From NCBI GenBank assembly GCA_963082975.1, contig OY720350.1, positions 40,603,851 through 40,667,850 of the forward strand: DNA of 64,000 bases. The letters run 5' to 3'. Within the stretch, counting starts at the first letter, position 1. Every line of letters begins with the position of its first letter. The DNA comes from Labia minor. Its lineage: Eukaryota > Arthropoda > Insecta > Dermaptera > Spongiphoridae. The position numbers and the translations under genes are program-made. This document shows, piece after piece, positions 10,366-23,547 of this stretch. The notes under the pieces are model-generated. The model saw only the letters and a list, made by a program, of their open reading frames with translations. It was not told the origin of the DNA and searched no databases.

Positions 10366-10992
10366 ACCGACCGACGATAGTAAGGGAGGTGTTGTTTTCA
10401 CACCAAATTTCACATGTGGAGATTTTTACATATCTCCACGAATCATGCATTTTCTTAACAGAAAAATGTATTTTTAGCATGATGTCTGTCTGTCCGTCCG
10501 TCCGTCCGTATTGATGTGTACAGCTTGAACGGCTCAATGGATTTTGATGAAATTTGGTATATTTACTTAATGCATTAGTATGATGAATTGATCAACATTT
10601 GGTGCAAATTCGGAAACCGGAAGTGGTAGTATTAGCGATCGACGATAGGAAGGGAAGGGTTATTTTCACACCAAATTTCACATGAGGAGATTTTTATATA
10701 TATCACCACGAATCATGCACTATGTATTGGTTTTATCCTCGGGAAAATCATATTTATTAGTTTTTTCTTGATTTAAAATTATATGACGTCATCCAGCCAT
10801 TCATGACGTCACAGCCTGGTCTTACATATATATTATAAATAAAATAAAATTAAAAATATTTATGTTATATGCCTATCTGTTTTTTATTGCATTAATAGAT
10901 ATATTAAAATTATTTGAAATTGTTTCTGTAGCTGGAAATTAATTTACTTCAAACCGTCGGTCGGTTCAGACCTGGCCACAGGTCAACTTATT
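10366..10992 (+). mobile_element. HINE-like element R1, copy 2 (complete)
   Basis: It is in plus orientation: ACCGACCGACGATAG at the start, (GTCC)n at 10486-10508, paired TGACGTCA motifs at 10783-10810, then the GTCGGTCGGT subterminal repeat and the CTGGCCACAGGTCAAC hairpin end. It is inverted relative to 9037-9688, 680 bp away. Confidence 0.72.
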
Positions 10993-13080
10993 TTTTGATC
11001 ATTAAATTATGTTATTTTTAAGTGATCTCAATGATCAATAAAAAAATGTTACTAAGAGATATAAAGTGTTAACACTGGACAAATGATTATAATTGTATTA
11101 TTTAAAGAGAATAATTTCAAATATTTTGAATTTTTTTTTTTTTTAGTGAAAAAGTAAAATGAAACAAATTCTTAGATAATAATTAAAATGTACAAGACTA
11201 AAAATTGAATTTAATAGTTTTTAATACTTTTTAATTTCAATCGATATAATATTAATATATAATATTAATAATAATAGATTGAAATTATGAATTACTGTTA
11301 TGCGCTTTCTTCCCTCTTCTCTTTAGTTTAATTTCAGATGATAGGGTAGTTCACTTATGAATTACCTTCAAAATTGCAATAAATCATTGATTTTTTTTTC
11401 TTTCCTAAAACGAGAACGCGATGAATCATTAAAAAAACAAAAACTTCCCTTCATACTTGAATTGTATTGTCTCGTGTGATGAGTATCTTCTTCCACAACT
11501 TCTAATTGATTCCCTCTCTCTTTCATGCAACCATTTTGTTCACCTTTTATAATCTTTCAACAGCGTTTATTATTCTTTTTTCTTAATGATATTACAATAG
11601 TAAAATTCTCAGAGAATAAAATAACAACTATTAATTAATTAATTAATTTATTACATCCAAATCATAGGGTAGCCATACATTCTATATATCTAAATATATT
11701 AATATTGAGATACACAAAGATGATATATAAATTATACGGTAGTAATTATACTCTACAGCAAATAAAAAATTGCTATTAGCATTTAGTTTCAGGTGAATGT
11801 TTTTTCTTTGAATGAACGGGATAATTTATTAAGTGAAGTTTCTTTTTAATATGAACAATGAGAACAAATATTCGTTGTATTATTAATATTATTATTATTA
11901 TATACTGATCCATGAAACTTACCTTAACGAAATAATTTTTTAAAATTATCATTAATTACATCAAAATGGCTTCTTTTTTTTCTTTTTCAAGGTTATATCT
12001 ATTTCAATCTTGTAATCTATACAATTAAATAAATTTGAAATTGAAAAAAATATGTATTTATTTTATGAAGTAGGTTTCCGCAATTGCAAATGTAAGTAAT
12101 TAAATTTTTCTTGAATGAAATTGAAATGGTCGTTGTATTAAAAAATGAAATTGATTATTTATTATATATATATATATATTTATAAATATGTATATTGTAT
12201 TTAGTTCATATGAAATTACAGTCTTTCACTTCGACTAAAAATTTAACGGATATAATTACTAATTATTTTTTTATTAATTAAATTATTGATTAATAGAACA
12301 TTTCTCTTTATATATGGTGCAAAAAAAAAAATCAATTATTATTAATTCTTATTTTTTATTTCGATCACTAAATGTGTTTTTTCTCTAAAAAAAAACTAAT
12401 TTAAATTTATTAAATAAGAATTTTAAAATAAATAAAAAAAAAAATTATTTTTAATAATTTGCACAATGTATAAAATTTCAATATTTCGGTTATTATCATT
12501 ATATAAAGTAAAATTTATTTATTATTTGGATAAAATAGTCTGAATACATTGGACAATTAATGAATTGATAGAAAATGAATTTAAATTGTATGTGAGAGGC
12601 TAGAAAAACTGGAAAGTCATTAGGAGAGAAGGACAAGTGATGAGTAATAGTTATTATAATTAAGGTACATTTTCTAATAACTTTTTTATTCTTTACAAAA
12701 CCGTTGTAAGCTAATTGGTTAAGAAGTGGATAATGCCAATTAAATATTAACAAAAACCCTTTCTATTCTTGTTTAATTTATTTATTTTATTTTAGTTTTC
12801 AATTCTATTCTAATTTATATATTCATTACGAAGAGATAATAAATTTCTAATTGAACACTGAATACATTAAACTTTTTGTCAATATTTTAAATTTTTCGTT
12901 AAAAAATATTTGACAAAATAATTTTTTGGAAATTATTTTCTTTAATGATCCATATATATTGGTAAAAAAAGTATTTTTATAGGTTGCAGTAAAGATATTC
13001 TTGATTATATATAAGATAATATAATTTAGTCAATTTATTTCAATTTCTAAAAATATTTTTTAATTCTTTATATATATATA
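10993..13080. other. AT-rich intergenic DNA, no gene seen
   Basis: It contains only simple runs (for example ATTAATTAATTAATTAATTT near 11630 and a TA run near 12160). The minus-strand frame at 12499-12753 has no recognisable domain and composition like its surroundings, so it is not called. Confidence 0.5.
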
Positions 13081-14873
13081 CTAGCTGCTCAGAGCTCATT
13101 CGTCGCTCTTCACATCTAGACGGGGGCTCCGCCCCCTGTACCCCCGAGTGGTACATAGTATTTGGTTGAAAGTATTAAAAGGTTTTCATCCATTTTGTTT
13201 CAAACAATGTATAACATAAAACATTCATTTCATTGTGTGATTATTTAAAATATATTTTAATTTATTTAGTAAATTAATTATATATATTATTATTGAATAT
13301 GTTATATCTATCTACTCGAAAGTTCTTGGCAGCTACAACCACATTTCTCCAAGTGTCCCCGGTGACCTCATCTTTCTTTGGCCAATAAATGCTGGAAAGA
13401 ATAATCTGAATCTACTCTCATCTCCCAGGGTCATAGACCATGCGTGGCTCAACGGTACTCGAAAGTTCTTGGCAGCTACAACCACATTTCTCCAAGTGTC
13501 CTTATCCTGAACCTCTGTTCCATCTCTCGTACGTCATTCCCTCATCTTTCTTTGGCCCATAAATGCTGGGGAGAATCCTATTCTCAAATACTCTGAATCC
13601 ACTCTCATCTCCTAAGATCATAGACCATGTCTCACACTCATATAATACAACAGACAAAATAATTGTTTTATATATTTTAATTTTCCCTTTTATAATAATT
13701 TTGATGAGATAAGCCTCTTTACTGAATGATAACAGGCGTTTCCCGATTGCAACTTCGATTTAAATTCTTCTCAAATATTATTATCCTTCGTGATTACATT
13801 CAATTTTTCTACATATTCAAATTCTACATTTTGTATGTTAATACTGCTCCTGTTTGTTTCTAAATATATTTATTTATCATTATTAATTTCAAACCTCATC
13901 TCTTTTCCTACCTCGATTAATTTTTCCTCGCTATCTGTAATTGCAATTGCCGAATCTCCTATTATATTTAAATCGTCTGGGTCACCTAATATTTTACAAT
14001 TGATTTCCGCATCTTACTCTTTCTTTACTACCTTCAAGATATATTTTAAGATCAAAATTTGAAAAAGTTTATCCGGATCTATTGAGTCATGCGTAGGTTT
14101 TTCTAAAGTCTACAAATAATTAGTGAACAGAGATGTTAAATTCGCGGTTTTTTTAATATCTGTCATAATGAAAATATCTTAATTAATGTTGATCGATTTG
14201 GCATGAACCCGCAATGATATCGTCTAATATTTCCTCCGCCTATAGTTTATAAGTATTGTATATGTTATAATAGAGTATAATATTTCTTGATCATTTCATT
14301 TTGATATTTTAATTTCATTGCTTGATTTTTATTGAATATTTTTAATTATAATAAAATTTGAGAAAATGCAAAGTTAGAGACTTGAGACAATTTATAAAAA
14401 TTAATTTATAAAAATTAACGGTATAAAAGTATTGATAAAACTAAAGATAAATTACCAATATATACATTCATTAATAGTATTAATTTAAATTAATGGATTT
14501 ATTTGATTTTTTATTATTAAGTTCATTTATTAATTTTTTTAGATCATAGTTAATTCCCTCCCTTAAAATAAAAGAAGTATTCAAATATAGAAAGAATAAA
14601 TACAAAATATTTTAAGTTAAATATGATTTAAATATTTTATTATATTAATTAAAATGAGAACTTTTTTAGAATAAATTATTTAATTGAAATGATATTTGAA
14701 TATTAGAATTTAAAATAAAAAGTTAAATATTATAATAATTCTTTGATTGGGAATTTCTTTTTTGTTTGTTTCTATGACAGCAAAAAAGTAAACAAATTAC
14801 ATACATACATACATACATACATATATACATACATACATACATATATACAAACACTCTCCTTTATATATATAGA
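13081..14873 (-). mobile_element. Helitron-like non-autonomous element H1 carrying LINE fragment
   Basis: Read on the minus strand, it starts TCTATATATATAAAGGAGAG, followed by a TGTA tetranucleotide tract, and ends in a hairpin-bearing region (GGGGGCGGAGCCCCC) and CAGCTAG with T outside. Helitrons start TC, end CTRR after a hairpin, and insert between A and T without duplication, as here. It is nearly full-length homologous to H2 (48973-50852). It has an internal tandem duplication: GAAAGTTCTTGGCAGCTACA occurs at 13318 and again at 13460. No Rep/helicase is encoded. Confidence 0.75.
13315..13780 (-). pseudogene. LINE RT-region fragment inside H1
   Basis: The minus strand encodes decayed LYECETWSM, GDESGFRVFENRI and PSIYGPK-type text, also visible in H2 as a 71-codon open frame. 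This is the segment C-terminal to the reverse transcriptase of a non-LTR retrotransposon. It lies wholly within the Helitron boundaries. Confidence 0.6.
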
Positions 14874-15197
14874 TATTTATAAATAATGTTTATTAAAAAT
14901 ATTTTATATTACTTCTTAATATAAAAAAATAATAATAATAATTTATTTATGAATAAAAATATAATGACAATGTCTTTGTTTATTTCGAGTGGAGAAAGTT
15001 GTATGTACAAATTTCATCCTGTAAAAGAAAACCGTTTTTTCTATATTTATTTCCTATAATCAATTTTTATTTGAATCTTCGACTCGATTACTGTGTTTAT
15101 TGTTTTTTTAATAAAGTAGTTATATAAATTTCTTATGAAAATAACAAAAATCACACGTTCAGTATTTATACTAAAATATTTGTAGCAAATCTTTTTT

Positions 15198-15898
15198 ACC
15201 GACCGACGATAGTAAGGAGGTATTGTTTTCACACCAAATTTCACATGTGGAGATTTTTACATATCTCCACGAATTATGCATTTTCTTAACAGAAAAAAGT
15301 ATTTTTAGCATGATGTCTGTCTGTCCGTCCCTCCGTCCGTATAGATGTGTACGGCTCAACGGATTTTGATGAAATTTGGTATATTTACTTAATGCATCAG
15401 TATGATGAATTGATAAACTTTTGGTGCAAATCCGGAAACCGGAAGTGGTAGTATTACCGATCGACGATAGGAAGGGAAAGGTTATTTTCACACCAAATTT
15501 CACATGAGGAGATTTTTTATATATCTCCAAGAGGCACTTTGTTCAGAGAAATTAGTATTTTTAGCATGATATCTGTTACGGCTCAACGAATTTTGATAAA
15601 ATGGTATATTTACTTAATGCATCAGTAGCATGAATTAATCAACTTTTGGTGTATACCCGGAAACCGGAAGTGGTAGTTTAAAAAGATTAATTTTATATTC
15701 ATTGTCAAAAAATATTTCCCTTATAGTAGGGATAAATAATTGATTAATTAAACTAAAAATAAAAACTAAGATAATATAATTTAGTCATTTTATTTTAATT
15801 TCTAAAAATATTTTTTAATTCTTTATATATATTTATAAATAATGTTGTTTGGGAATTAATTTATTTTCGGTCGGTCCTGTCCCTGGCCACAGGTCAAC
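15198..15898 (+). mobile_element. HINE-like element R1, copy 3 (rearranged)
   Basis: It has ACCGACCGACGATAG at the start, (GTCC)n near 15322, and the GGCCACAGGTCAAC end at 15898. The middle module, including ACGGCTCAACGGATTTTGAT and CCGGAAACCGGAAGTGGTAG, occurs twice (15350-15460 and 15577-15680). The paired TGACGTCA segment is missing. This points to internal repeat expansion plus deletion. The overlapping minus-strand frames (15047-15244 and 15171-15530) are repeat shadows. Confidence 0.68.
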
Positions 15899-18517
15899 TT
15901 ATTTCTTATTATTTATCTATTTATAAATATATATATGTTCATTTAATCTTCCGTGAAAACTTTTTATTATGAAATGTTATTTTCGGGTTATTTTCACGTG
16001 TTTTTATGAGATTGGATTCGACATTTCGACGCTACATTTTGTTGTCATTTTCAGGCGAATTTGATTTTAGAAAGGAATTTTGTGGAAGTCTAGTTCTTAT
16101 TCTATGTGACAAAGAGTTGCTATTTAGGGTTGAATGGGTAATCTTTTTTGACTTCATATGGTCGATCATAGATATTTTAAATTTTATTGCTCATTTTTAG
16201 ATACCCTTTGAATTGATTTGAAATTAATTATTATATCTTAATTCTAAGTGACTTTAACAAGTACATCGAATTTAAGTTCGGCGGACTGTCCAGGACTACA
16301 TACCATCCTGGTCCTTTATATATTTAATACTCCAAATTCCTGATTATTTTGTGTGTTATTATTATTATTAATTCCATTTTTTATAATTATAACGTTTTTC
16401 TCAACTTCACTTGGCGTCTGTCTCTCTGTCTGTCTATCCGCTCTTTTGACAAATTGAAATAGACTTTTGAAAATTTTTATAAATATTTCAATCGATCTCT
16501 AGAAGATATAGAAGAAATATAATTGAATTGTAATTAATTAATTGTAATTAATTAGCGATTAATTACTTTTAATAACTCCTTTTGTATTGCTCCGATTAAT
16601 TTTTTTTCAACGGATTCTTAAGCATAAATATTGACTTCAGGATAGATTTTCATTTTGAAAGTAATTGGGAATATTTTATATCATTGAAATTAATGATGAA
16701 TTCTTATTAATCATGTTTGTTGCCTTTGAAAGTGGGATATATTTCCACTCAAATGGCAAAGAGGAAGTAACCTTTTTTTATGTATGTCCCGGAGAGAAAA
16801 TTAAACAAAGTATTTATTTATAAATATAATATAATTATTATTCAATAATAACATTTACTTAACATAAATGCATAAAATCAAATTTAGAATATTAATATAT
16901 TTTTTTGTTTTATTTAATTTGTGTAAATTCGTATAACTTCATCTTTTCTATTTCTCTTGTTATATTAAATAAATTTATCATATTAAAATTGCACTAAAAA
17001 GAATAAAATAATTTTTCTATAAGCCTGACAAAGTTTATGGATGAATTGCTTCATATTCAACTAAAAACGTTGGGCGCTTTTAATTTTCATTTGATTTCTA
17101 TGCAATTAGCTTCCTTTATAGAGCTATAATTCATATATATATACTAAGATACATACCACACTAATACACTTTATTAACAAGTAACACTATTTCTTCAAAT
17201 ATAATCAACCATTTTTATGTATATTTTATGAAATGATCAATTAATTAATTATTTTTGATTCCAATAAATAAAATAGATTAATTTCAAGTGAAACCTCTAA
17301 GCACTAAAAAATTTGATTATTTTTTATTATCTCTTGACTTATATTGAATAATATATAATATAAAAAAGAATGGCATGAGATGTTTTTCGTTATTAACTAA
17401 TATGTTGAAAGTTTTCATAATATTATGTTTGTGTTGTACTTAAATACAATAAATAAATATTCGTAGTAAGGAAAATATTTTGATAGTTAACAGAATATAA
17501 AATTAAATTATAATATATTCCGATCAATATCAATTTCGCGGTTTTTAATATTATTAAAAAAAAAAATTCTCATTAAAATTGTTCATCAATTCACTGGCCT
17601 GTTGAAATTTGATTATAAATTAAATTATTGATTTCAATAGCAGGCATTACAATCAAATCTTTTCATAGAGATTGAATGTTAAAGTATAAAAAAAAAAAAA
17701 ATATCAACCTCCAAATCCAGAGGCAATTGATTGAACGAACCGCATCGATTCCAATCAACAACCACAACACACTCTCTCACTATTTTATTACAATTTATTA
17801 TTAAATCCCATCTGATGCATGTATATATAGATTGGTTCATTGGAAATTATTTTCAAAGAATCTTCAAAAGGAGTTTATCTCAATACTTGGGTAGCTATAT
17901 AGGAATAAAAGATGATATTAAAGATAAATGTTTAAAATTTTTTTATACTCAACCAAATATAAGTGAAATAGATGTGTGTGGTTGGATATGAGATAAAAAA
18001 GATAATTGAATGGGATTATTAAATTAAAATGAGTAGCTTTTATAATGAGAAATGTTATAGTAAGTGAAAAAAAAAAATGTCATTCATAAAAGAAGATAAA
18101 AACCACAAAATTGATGAAATGATGAACAAAAGATCTTTATTATCATATTAAGAAGGTAAGGCTGGACTACATGAAGTTGTGTGGTCTTCACTTGGGAATT
18201 TCTTTGAAATTGAATTCCCGCACGAACGATTTTCAAGCATAAGAACATATTTACTAAAGATTGAAATAAAAGTAAATTCTTATAACAATTAATGGGTTTA
18301 TATTTTATGATAGTCTATAATTATAAAATTGTGATCAAAAATTATTAATAAATAAAATTTACTGGTAAAAAATATATATAATATAAATTCATAATAATAA
18401 GAATTTATTTATTTCTACTTTTTGGAATGTAAGATAAAAAAAATATACAAAAATAAGTAAAATTAAATTTAATAATGTCAAATTTATTAAGAATAATTTT
18501 TAATTAAAATATTCGGT
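15899..18517. other. AT-rich DNA without recognisable gene
   Basis: It holds a GTCT-type microsatellite at 16407-16438 and a CCAGGA...TCCTGG hairpin at 16291-16312 that may be remnants of another microsatellite-bearing repeat. Short frames at 16006-16200 and 17731-17991 have no family features. A slightly GC-richer patch at 18150-18245 is unexplained. Confidence 0.45.
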
Positions 18518-18519
18518 AA

Positions 18520-18622
18520 AGTTTTATGTGCATTTCGGTTGTTACACCATTTTGAAGAAGCACTTGAGGAGGAGAAAGCTTTTGAGGATAATGTTACAGC
18601 CGAAATGCGCATAAAGTATATC
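18520..18622. repeat. Inverted repeat with GAAATGCGCATAAAG end
   Basis: TTTATGTGCATTTCGGTTGT at 18521-18541 pairs with ACAGCCGAAATGCGCATAAA at 18597-18616, leaving a loop of about 55 bases. This could be a small foldback element or the end of a larger, lost repeat. Confidence 0.5.
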
Positions 18623-19349
18623 TATTCTTCAATTAAAAAATAAACTAATTAAGTTTTATATTTTTCAAGTTTAATTTATTTTTCATAACTTATTAAAATG
18701 AATCGTCTATGTTTTTTTAATTTCATGAAAATTATTATATTACTTTAATACCTAATAATGTATTTTTTAATAAATGAGGTAGCAGGATACCATACAAAAG
18801 GATCGATAAATAACATTAAATAATTAAAATATTGCAATTCATAAATTCAAGAATAATTCTTTTCTCTCTCAAATTGCATATTAAATTATCTACTCATATA
18901 ATATTCATAAATAAAACTAAATATTTTTTTAATTATAAACGAAAAAATAAGTAAGTATTCTTCAAACTCTCTTGTAATTCAATATATTTTTATTTATTTT
19001 CTCCATTTATTATAATAATTGATAATAGAAAATATTTAAATAGTTCTATTTGCTTGTATTGTAGTTAATAATAAATTAATATATGATATTTCATAGAAAC
19101 CTAGTTAGTACAAAAATTTTACAATCTTATCGTTATTTCAAATAAAGAACTTTTTATAATTTATTAAATAAAAAAAAAATGTTTCAAATGGATACTTAGG
19201 AGATAGATTTATTAAATTTTTCAGAGATTCTCTGCAAGAAATGATAAAAAGTAAAAACGCCTGACCTATGCAACCCGCTCGACTGAGATTACTTTTAATT
19301 TTTTTTTACTTATTTCAAAATTTATATATCACTATTTTAATTTTATTTC

Positions 19350-19410
19350 ATGCAGTCTCCACCATTCCTCGGTTACCTTATCTTTCTTTTGCAAAACTTG
19401 CAATAAATAA
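19350..19410 (-). pseudogene. Short LINE fragment
   Basis: TCTCCACCATTCCTCGGTTA followed by TCTTTCTTTTGC matches, in reverse complement, the EEWRRLYNKELHD-coding segment of the LINE remnant at 47400-47460. It is a fragment only. Confidence 0.45.
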
Positions 19411-19689
19411 TTTGTATATGATAAGTAATTTACGAATCATTAAACAATTTAATAAACAATATCAAATTAAATGGTGATAAAATATAAGAAGACTTATTAA
19501 TTATATTTATTTTTTATTTTGTTTTTTTATTTATTATTTTTATTTATTTTAATGATTCCGTTTTTCGCCTTTGACCATTTTGGTCTTCAGGCTATACATA
19601 ATTTGGCATATATACATATCATAAGCAAAAAAAACTACTAAATTTGAATGTACTTCATTTTTTATTTTCTTTCTTCCCCTTTTCTTCCA

Positions 19690-20666
19690 TTTTGGCCAGC
19701 AACTCAATGATGTGGTCCTGTATTACTCCCGATGTTAATTTCTTCTCCAGACTCTCCTAGGCTTCCTCGTCTCTTCCTTCCTGATTACTGTAGATATTTC
19801 CACATCTAGCTCGCGCCCAGACTTTCTTCTTCCAGTCTTGGACTTGCTTCACCATCAGATATTTCTCTAGTCCCAGCTCCATCTTTATTTTCTTATAGTG
19901 GGGGAAGTAGGTAGATCTTCCAATCCTCTCCCACTGTATTTGTATTTCTTGCTCTATACCTTTTTTTTAAACCTTCTTCCATTCTGTTGGTGATTTCTTC
20001 CTTGCTCCATTCTTCCAAATTTATAACTATTCCAGGTTCCCCCCACTTTTCCCATCTTTGTTTAAAATTTGCGCCACAGACTGTCTCGCTATCGTTTTTA
20101 ATATTTCTTAAAATGTTCCTTAAGCATATTTTTGGCCATCTTTCATCTTCCATTTCTAATATTCTTAATGTATATTTTCCAATTATTTTGGTTTGTCGAA
20201 TGACCATTTTATTTTTCTTCCCGTCTCCATTTTCCAAATATAATTTGGGGTGTTTCTTGCGGGACCTAATATCATTTTAAAATACTCCCCTTGGATCTTC
20301 TCCACTTCTTCTCTCTCTTGCCCCATCCCCATATTTTCACTCCATAAAACACAATGGTGATAATTAGGGCTTCAAAGAGGTAAGATTTTTTTGTTGAAGT
20401 CGTTGGTTTAGCTTCTTTTCTGTTGGTGATGCCAAGTGTAATCCTTATCTATCATCCGCCAATACAGCCACATCGTCCACAAACTTCAGGCAAAAGATTT
20501 TTTCTCCTCCTATTACCGTACCCCCAATATTTTTCTTTTCCCATTCTTCTTCCAGATCGTTAATAAAAACATTAAACAAGATTGGGCTGAGTGGGCATCC
20601 CTGTCTCACTCCTCGTGTGGTCCAAAATTCACTCTCATTATTCATTATTTTATTTTTTGTTTCCAT
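19690..20666 (-). pseudogene. Non-LTR retrotransposon (LINE) pol, C-terminal fragment
   Basis: The minus strand from 20666 encodes TRGVRQGCPLSPILFNVF and then KFVDDVAVLADDR. These are reverse-transcriptase palm motifs, with FVDD in place of the common YADD/FADD active-site box. After an interruption near 20300-20440, the frame at 20237-19893 encodes a charged C-terminal domain (KIIGKYTLRILEMEDERWPK... and FKQRWEKWGEPG). Similar text continues out of frame to about 19690 (HIIELLAKMEEKG). The endonuclease and N-terminal RT are absent, so it is 5'-truncated, as most LINE copies are. The plus-strand frame at 19987-20280 is its shadow. Confidence 0.85.
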
Positions 20667-20835
20667 GTATAAACTTATTAATTATATTAATTGTGTTAAT
20701 TAAATTTATTTATTTTTTTTTTAATATAAGAACTTCCCAAATCTCGGTTTAATTTTGAGCTTTAAAATTCAAAAAAATATATGTAATTAAAAAAAATATA
20801 TGATCAAAGTCAAATCAGTCGAGTATTAAAAAAAC

Positions 20836-21270
20836 TGGTAATTATACAGAAGACTGGCGAAAGGAGGTAGGTGGTTGAAACTTACTTTGAGGTGTTCCTT
20901 GAATGATTCTGAACAACTTTATATGCAACTTTTTTATGATCTCTTTTAGTTTAATTAATTAAACTGTGTATCCATACTAAAGTTATTTAAAGACTTTTTC
21001 GGTTTTTTAAATTCGGTTTATTTTATTTTGGAAAATATAAACTCCGCAAAAGCGTTTAAATAACTTTGGTATGAATAAAACTATTTCTAAAATAAAATAA
21101 ACCGAATTTAAAAAACCGAAAAAGTCTTTTAATTAATTAATTTTTATTAATTAAACTAAAAGAGATCATAAAAAAAGTTGCATATAAAGTTGTTCAGAAT
21201 CATTCAAGGAACACCTCAAAGTAAGTTTCAACCACCTACCTCCTTTCGCCAGTCTTCTGTATAATTACCA
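20836..21270. mobile_element. Long foldback element (about 190-bp arms)
   Basis: TGGTAATTATACAGAAGACT at the left end is the reverse complement of the right end. Similarity extends along most of the element, including GGTAGGTGGTTGAAACTTAC and the CATTCAAGGAACACC segment. The centre is short (around GGAAAATATAAACTCCGC), and the innermost arm blocks are shuffled. Flanks are A-runs, so the target duplication is unclear. A transcript would form a long hairpin. Confidence 0.8.
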
Positions 21271-21389
21271 AAAAACTTATGCTATTTGAGTGCCATTGAT
21301 TGCCTATCAATTCATTCGAATGGAACATCCACAACTTTTCATAAGATTTTAAATTGAAATGGTTCTTGATGAGAAATTTTAGTCCTAAA

Positions 21390-21790
21390 ACGACTTAAGA
21401 CGTTAACATGAGAGGCGATGTTGAACTTGGCATTAGGTCATAGGTTAAACTTCCCCTTCCACTCCGTCTGAATGATAGGTTCTCTATTCCTTCCCTTTTC
21501 CCACAACACCATTGATCCAAGACTGCCTAATTAGAAAAATCAAGGCGGTGCATAACGAACGCGTAAAAACCATTAACAAGATTGAGATTATTAGTTCAAC
21601 GTCCCGGATTTCCATTCTTATTCTTTTCTGCACACATACACAATGATATAATTTTTTTTTTTTCATAATGACTACGGCGGCACCCAGCACACGAATAAGA
21701 GAAATAGATAAAGGCGAGACTGCCGGGGCCCGGGGCAACCATTTAATTTAAGTATTGTTCTGTCTGTCAACAACAGCAGCAGCAACAACA
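21390..21790. promoter_or_regulatory. Candidate conserved non-coding block
   Basis: This is unique, GC-richer DNA with a homeodomain-type site (GCCTAATTAG at 21526-21535), CATAACGAACGCG, and a CAG/CAA trinucleotide tract (21770-21800) at the right edge. The minus-strand frame at 21484-21738 has no domain. A regulatory role is inferred from composition only. Confidence 0.3.
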
Positions 21791-22530
21791 ACAACAACAA
21801 CTAAAACATATAATGTCATTTCTCAATGTCTAATGCTAAAAAAATAGATAATCATAATAGTAAGCAAGTGAGTAAGAAAGTATTGATTAAATAGTAAAGA
21901 TAAGATAAAGAAGTATACTTAGCAGCTTGTATGGACATTTCAATATTTATTCATAATATGATCCCTTTGCATGAATATTAAGTTAAATCATTAGATCTTT
22001 AAAAATAAAAAAAAAGTATGAAAATGCAATAGTTAATCGGAGAAAAGAAAAAAAAAAATAAACAGCTTTTCTAATAAATAATCTGCATAAATGGAACATA
22101 AAGGGATTATAATGATTTCTTCATATATAAGTATATACGTTCACGTATAATTGATATAATCTTGAAAATAAATTATGAATATTAATCTTTTTTTTTTATT
22201 AAATATAAAATTATATTTATTTAAAAAAGAGAGGAATTAAATAAATTAATAATCCACTTTATAAAATGGTTTATTTAATATTTCTGTGAATTATTTGAAT
22301 AATTTTTATTTTTTATTTTTAATTACAATTATTATTTTATATATTAGAAATGAATTTATAAAAAAATATTATTTATATTTTTTTTTTTAAATATTATATT
22401 TTTTTTTTATGATTTTTTTTTTTTAAATCATTTGATATATTATTTAAAAGTATTGGTTTTATATACAAAAATGGGTATTTTTAAGTTTTCAATGAAAATT
22501 TCCGTTTTAAGGCCAACTGAGTGTTTTTTT

Positions 22531-23153
22531 ACCGACCGACTATAGTAAGGGAGGTATTGTTTTCACACCAAATTTCACATGTGGAGATTTTTACATATCT
22601 CCACGAATCATGCATTTTCTAAACAGAAAAAAGTATTTTTAGCATGATGTCTGTCCGTCCGTCTGTCCGTCCGTATAGATGTGTACAGCCTGAACGGCTC
22701 AACCGATTTTGATGAAATTTGGTATATTTACTTAATGCATCAGTGGGATGAATTGATCAACTTTTGGTGCAATTCCAGAAACCGGAAGTGTTAGTATTAG
22801 CGATCGACGATACGAAGGAAAGGGTTATTTTCACACCAAAGGAGATTTTTTTATATATCACCACGAATCATGCACTTTGTATTGGTTTTATCCTCGAGAA
22901 AAATCATATTTATTAGTTTTTTCTTGATTTAAAATTATATGACGTCATCCAGCCATTCATGACGTCACAGCCTGGTCTTGTATATATATTATAAATAAAA
23001 TAAAATTAAAAATGTTTATATTTATTATTTATGTATCCATATCTGTTTTTTATTACATTAATAGATATATTAAAATTATTTGAAATTGTTTCTGTAGCTG
23101 GAAATTAATTTATTTCAAACAGTCGGTCGGTTCGGACCTGGCCACAGGTCAAC
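22531..23153 (+). mobile_element. HINE-like element R1, copy 4 (complete)
   Basis: ACCGACCGAC starts at 22531, (GTCC)n lies at 22650-22672, TGACGTCA occurs twice (22940-22970), the GTCGGTCGGT subterminal repeat is at 23122-23131, and the GACCTGGCCACAGGTC hairpin is at 23135-23150. This is one of the best-preserved copies and defines both ends. Confidence 0.75.
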
Positions 23154-23547
23154 TTATTTTTTTGTATATTTATAGTCAACGTAACTTAAAAAGATATTCG
23201 AAACTGAAATACCGTATTCAAAATTTTTCACTTTACATCAGTGATTTTACACTCTTTTGCAATTTTCCCAAAAATGCATTTTTTAATTTTGAACAATCCA
23301 TCAATGTCAAAAAATATGCATTATATTTAATACCTAGAAGATTTTATTAACTATTTGGTACTTTAAAAAAATTTCAATACAGAATCGTCAAAATAACTTC
23401 TTCTAAATTACATTTAATTTTAAATAATTAACTCTCTAATAGAAAAGAAATACAAATATAAATTACTAAAAAAAATGGTTAATTAACTTGGAAAGAAATT
23501 AGATAAAAAATTATAAAATAAGATACGAGATTCTCAAACACAGATTT

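Noticed and set aside
19987..20280. 97-codon plus frame
   Set aside because: Shadow of the LINE C-terminal frame on the minus strand, which has clear family features.
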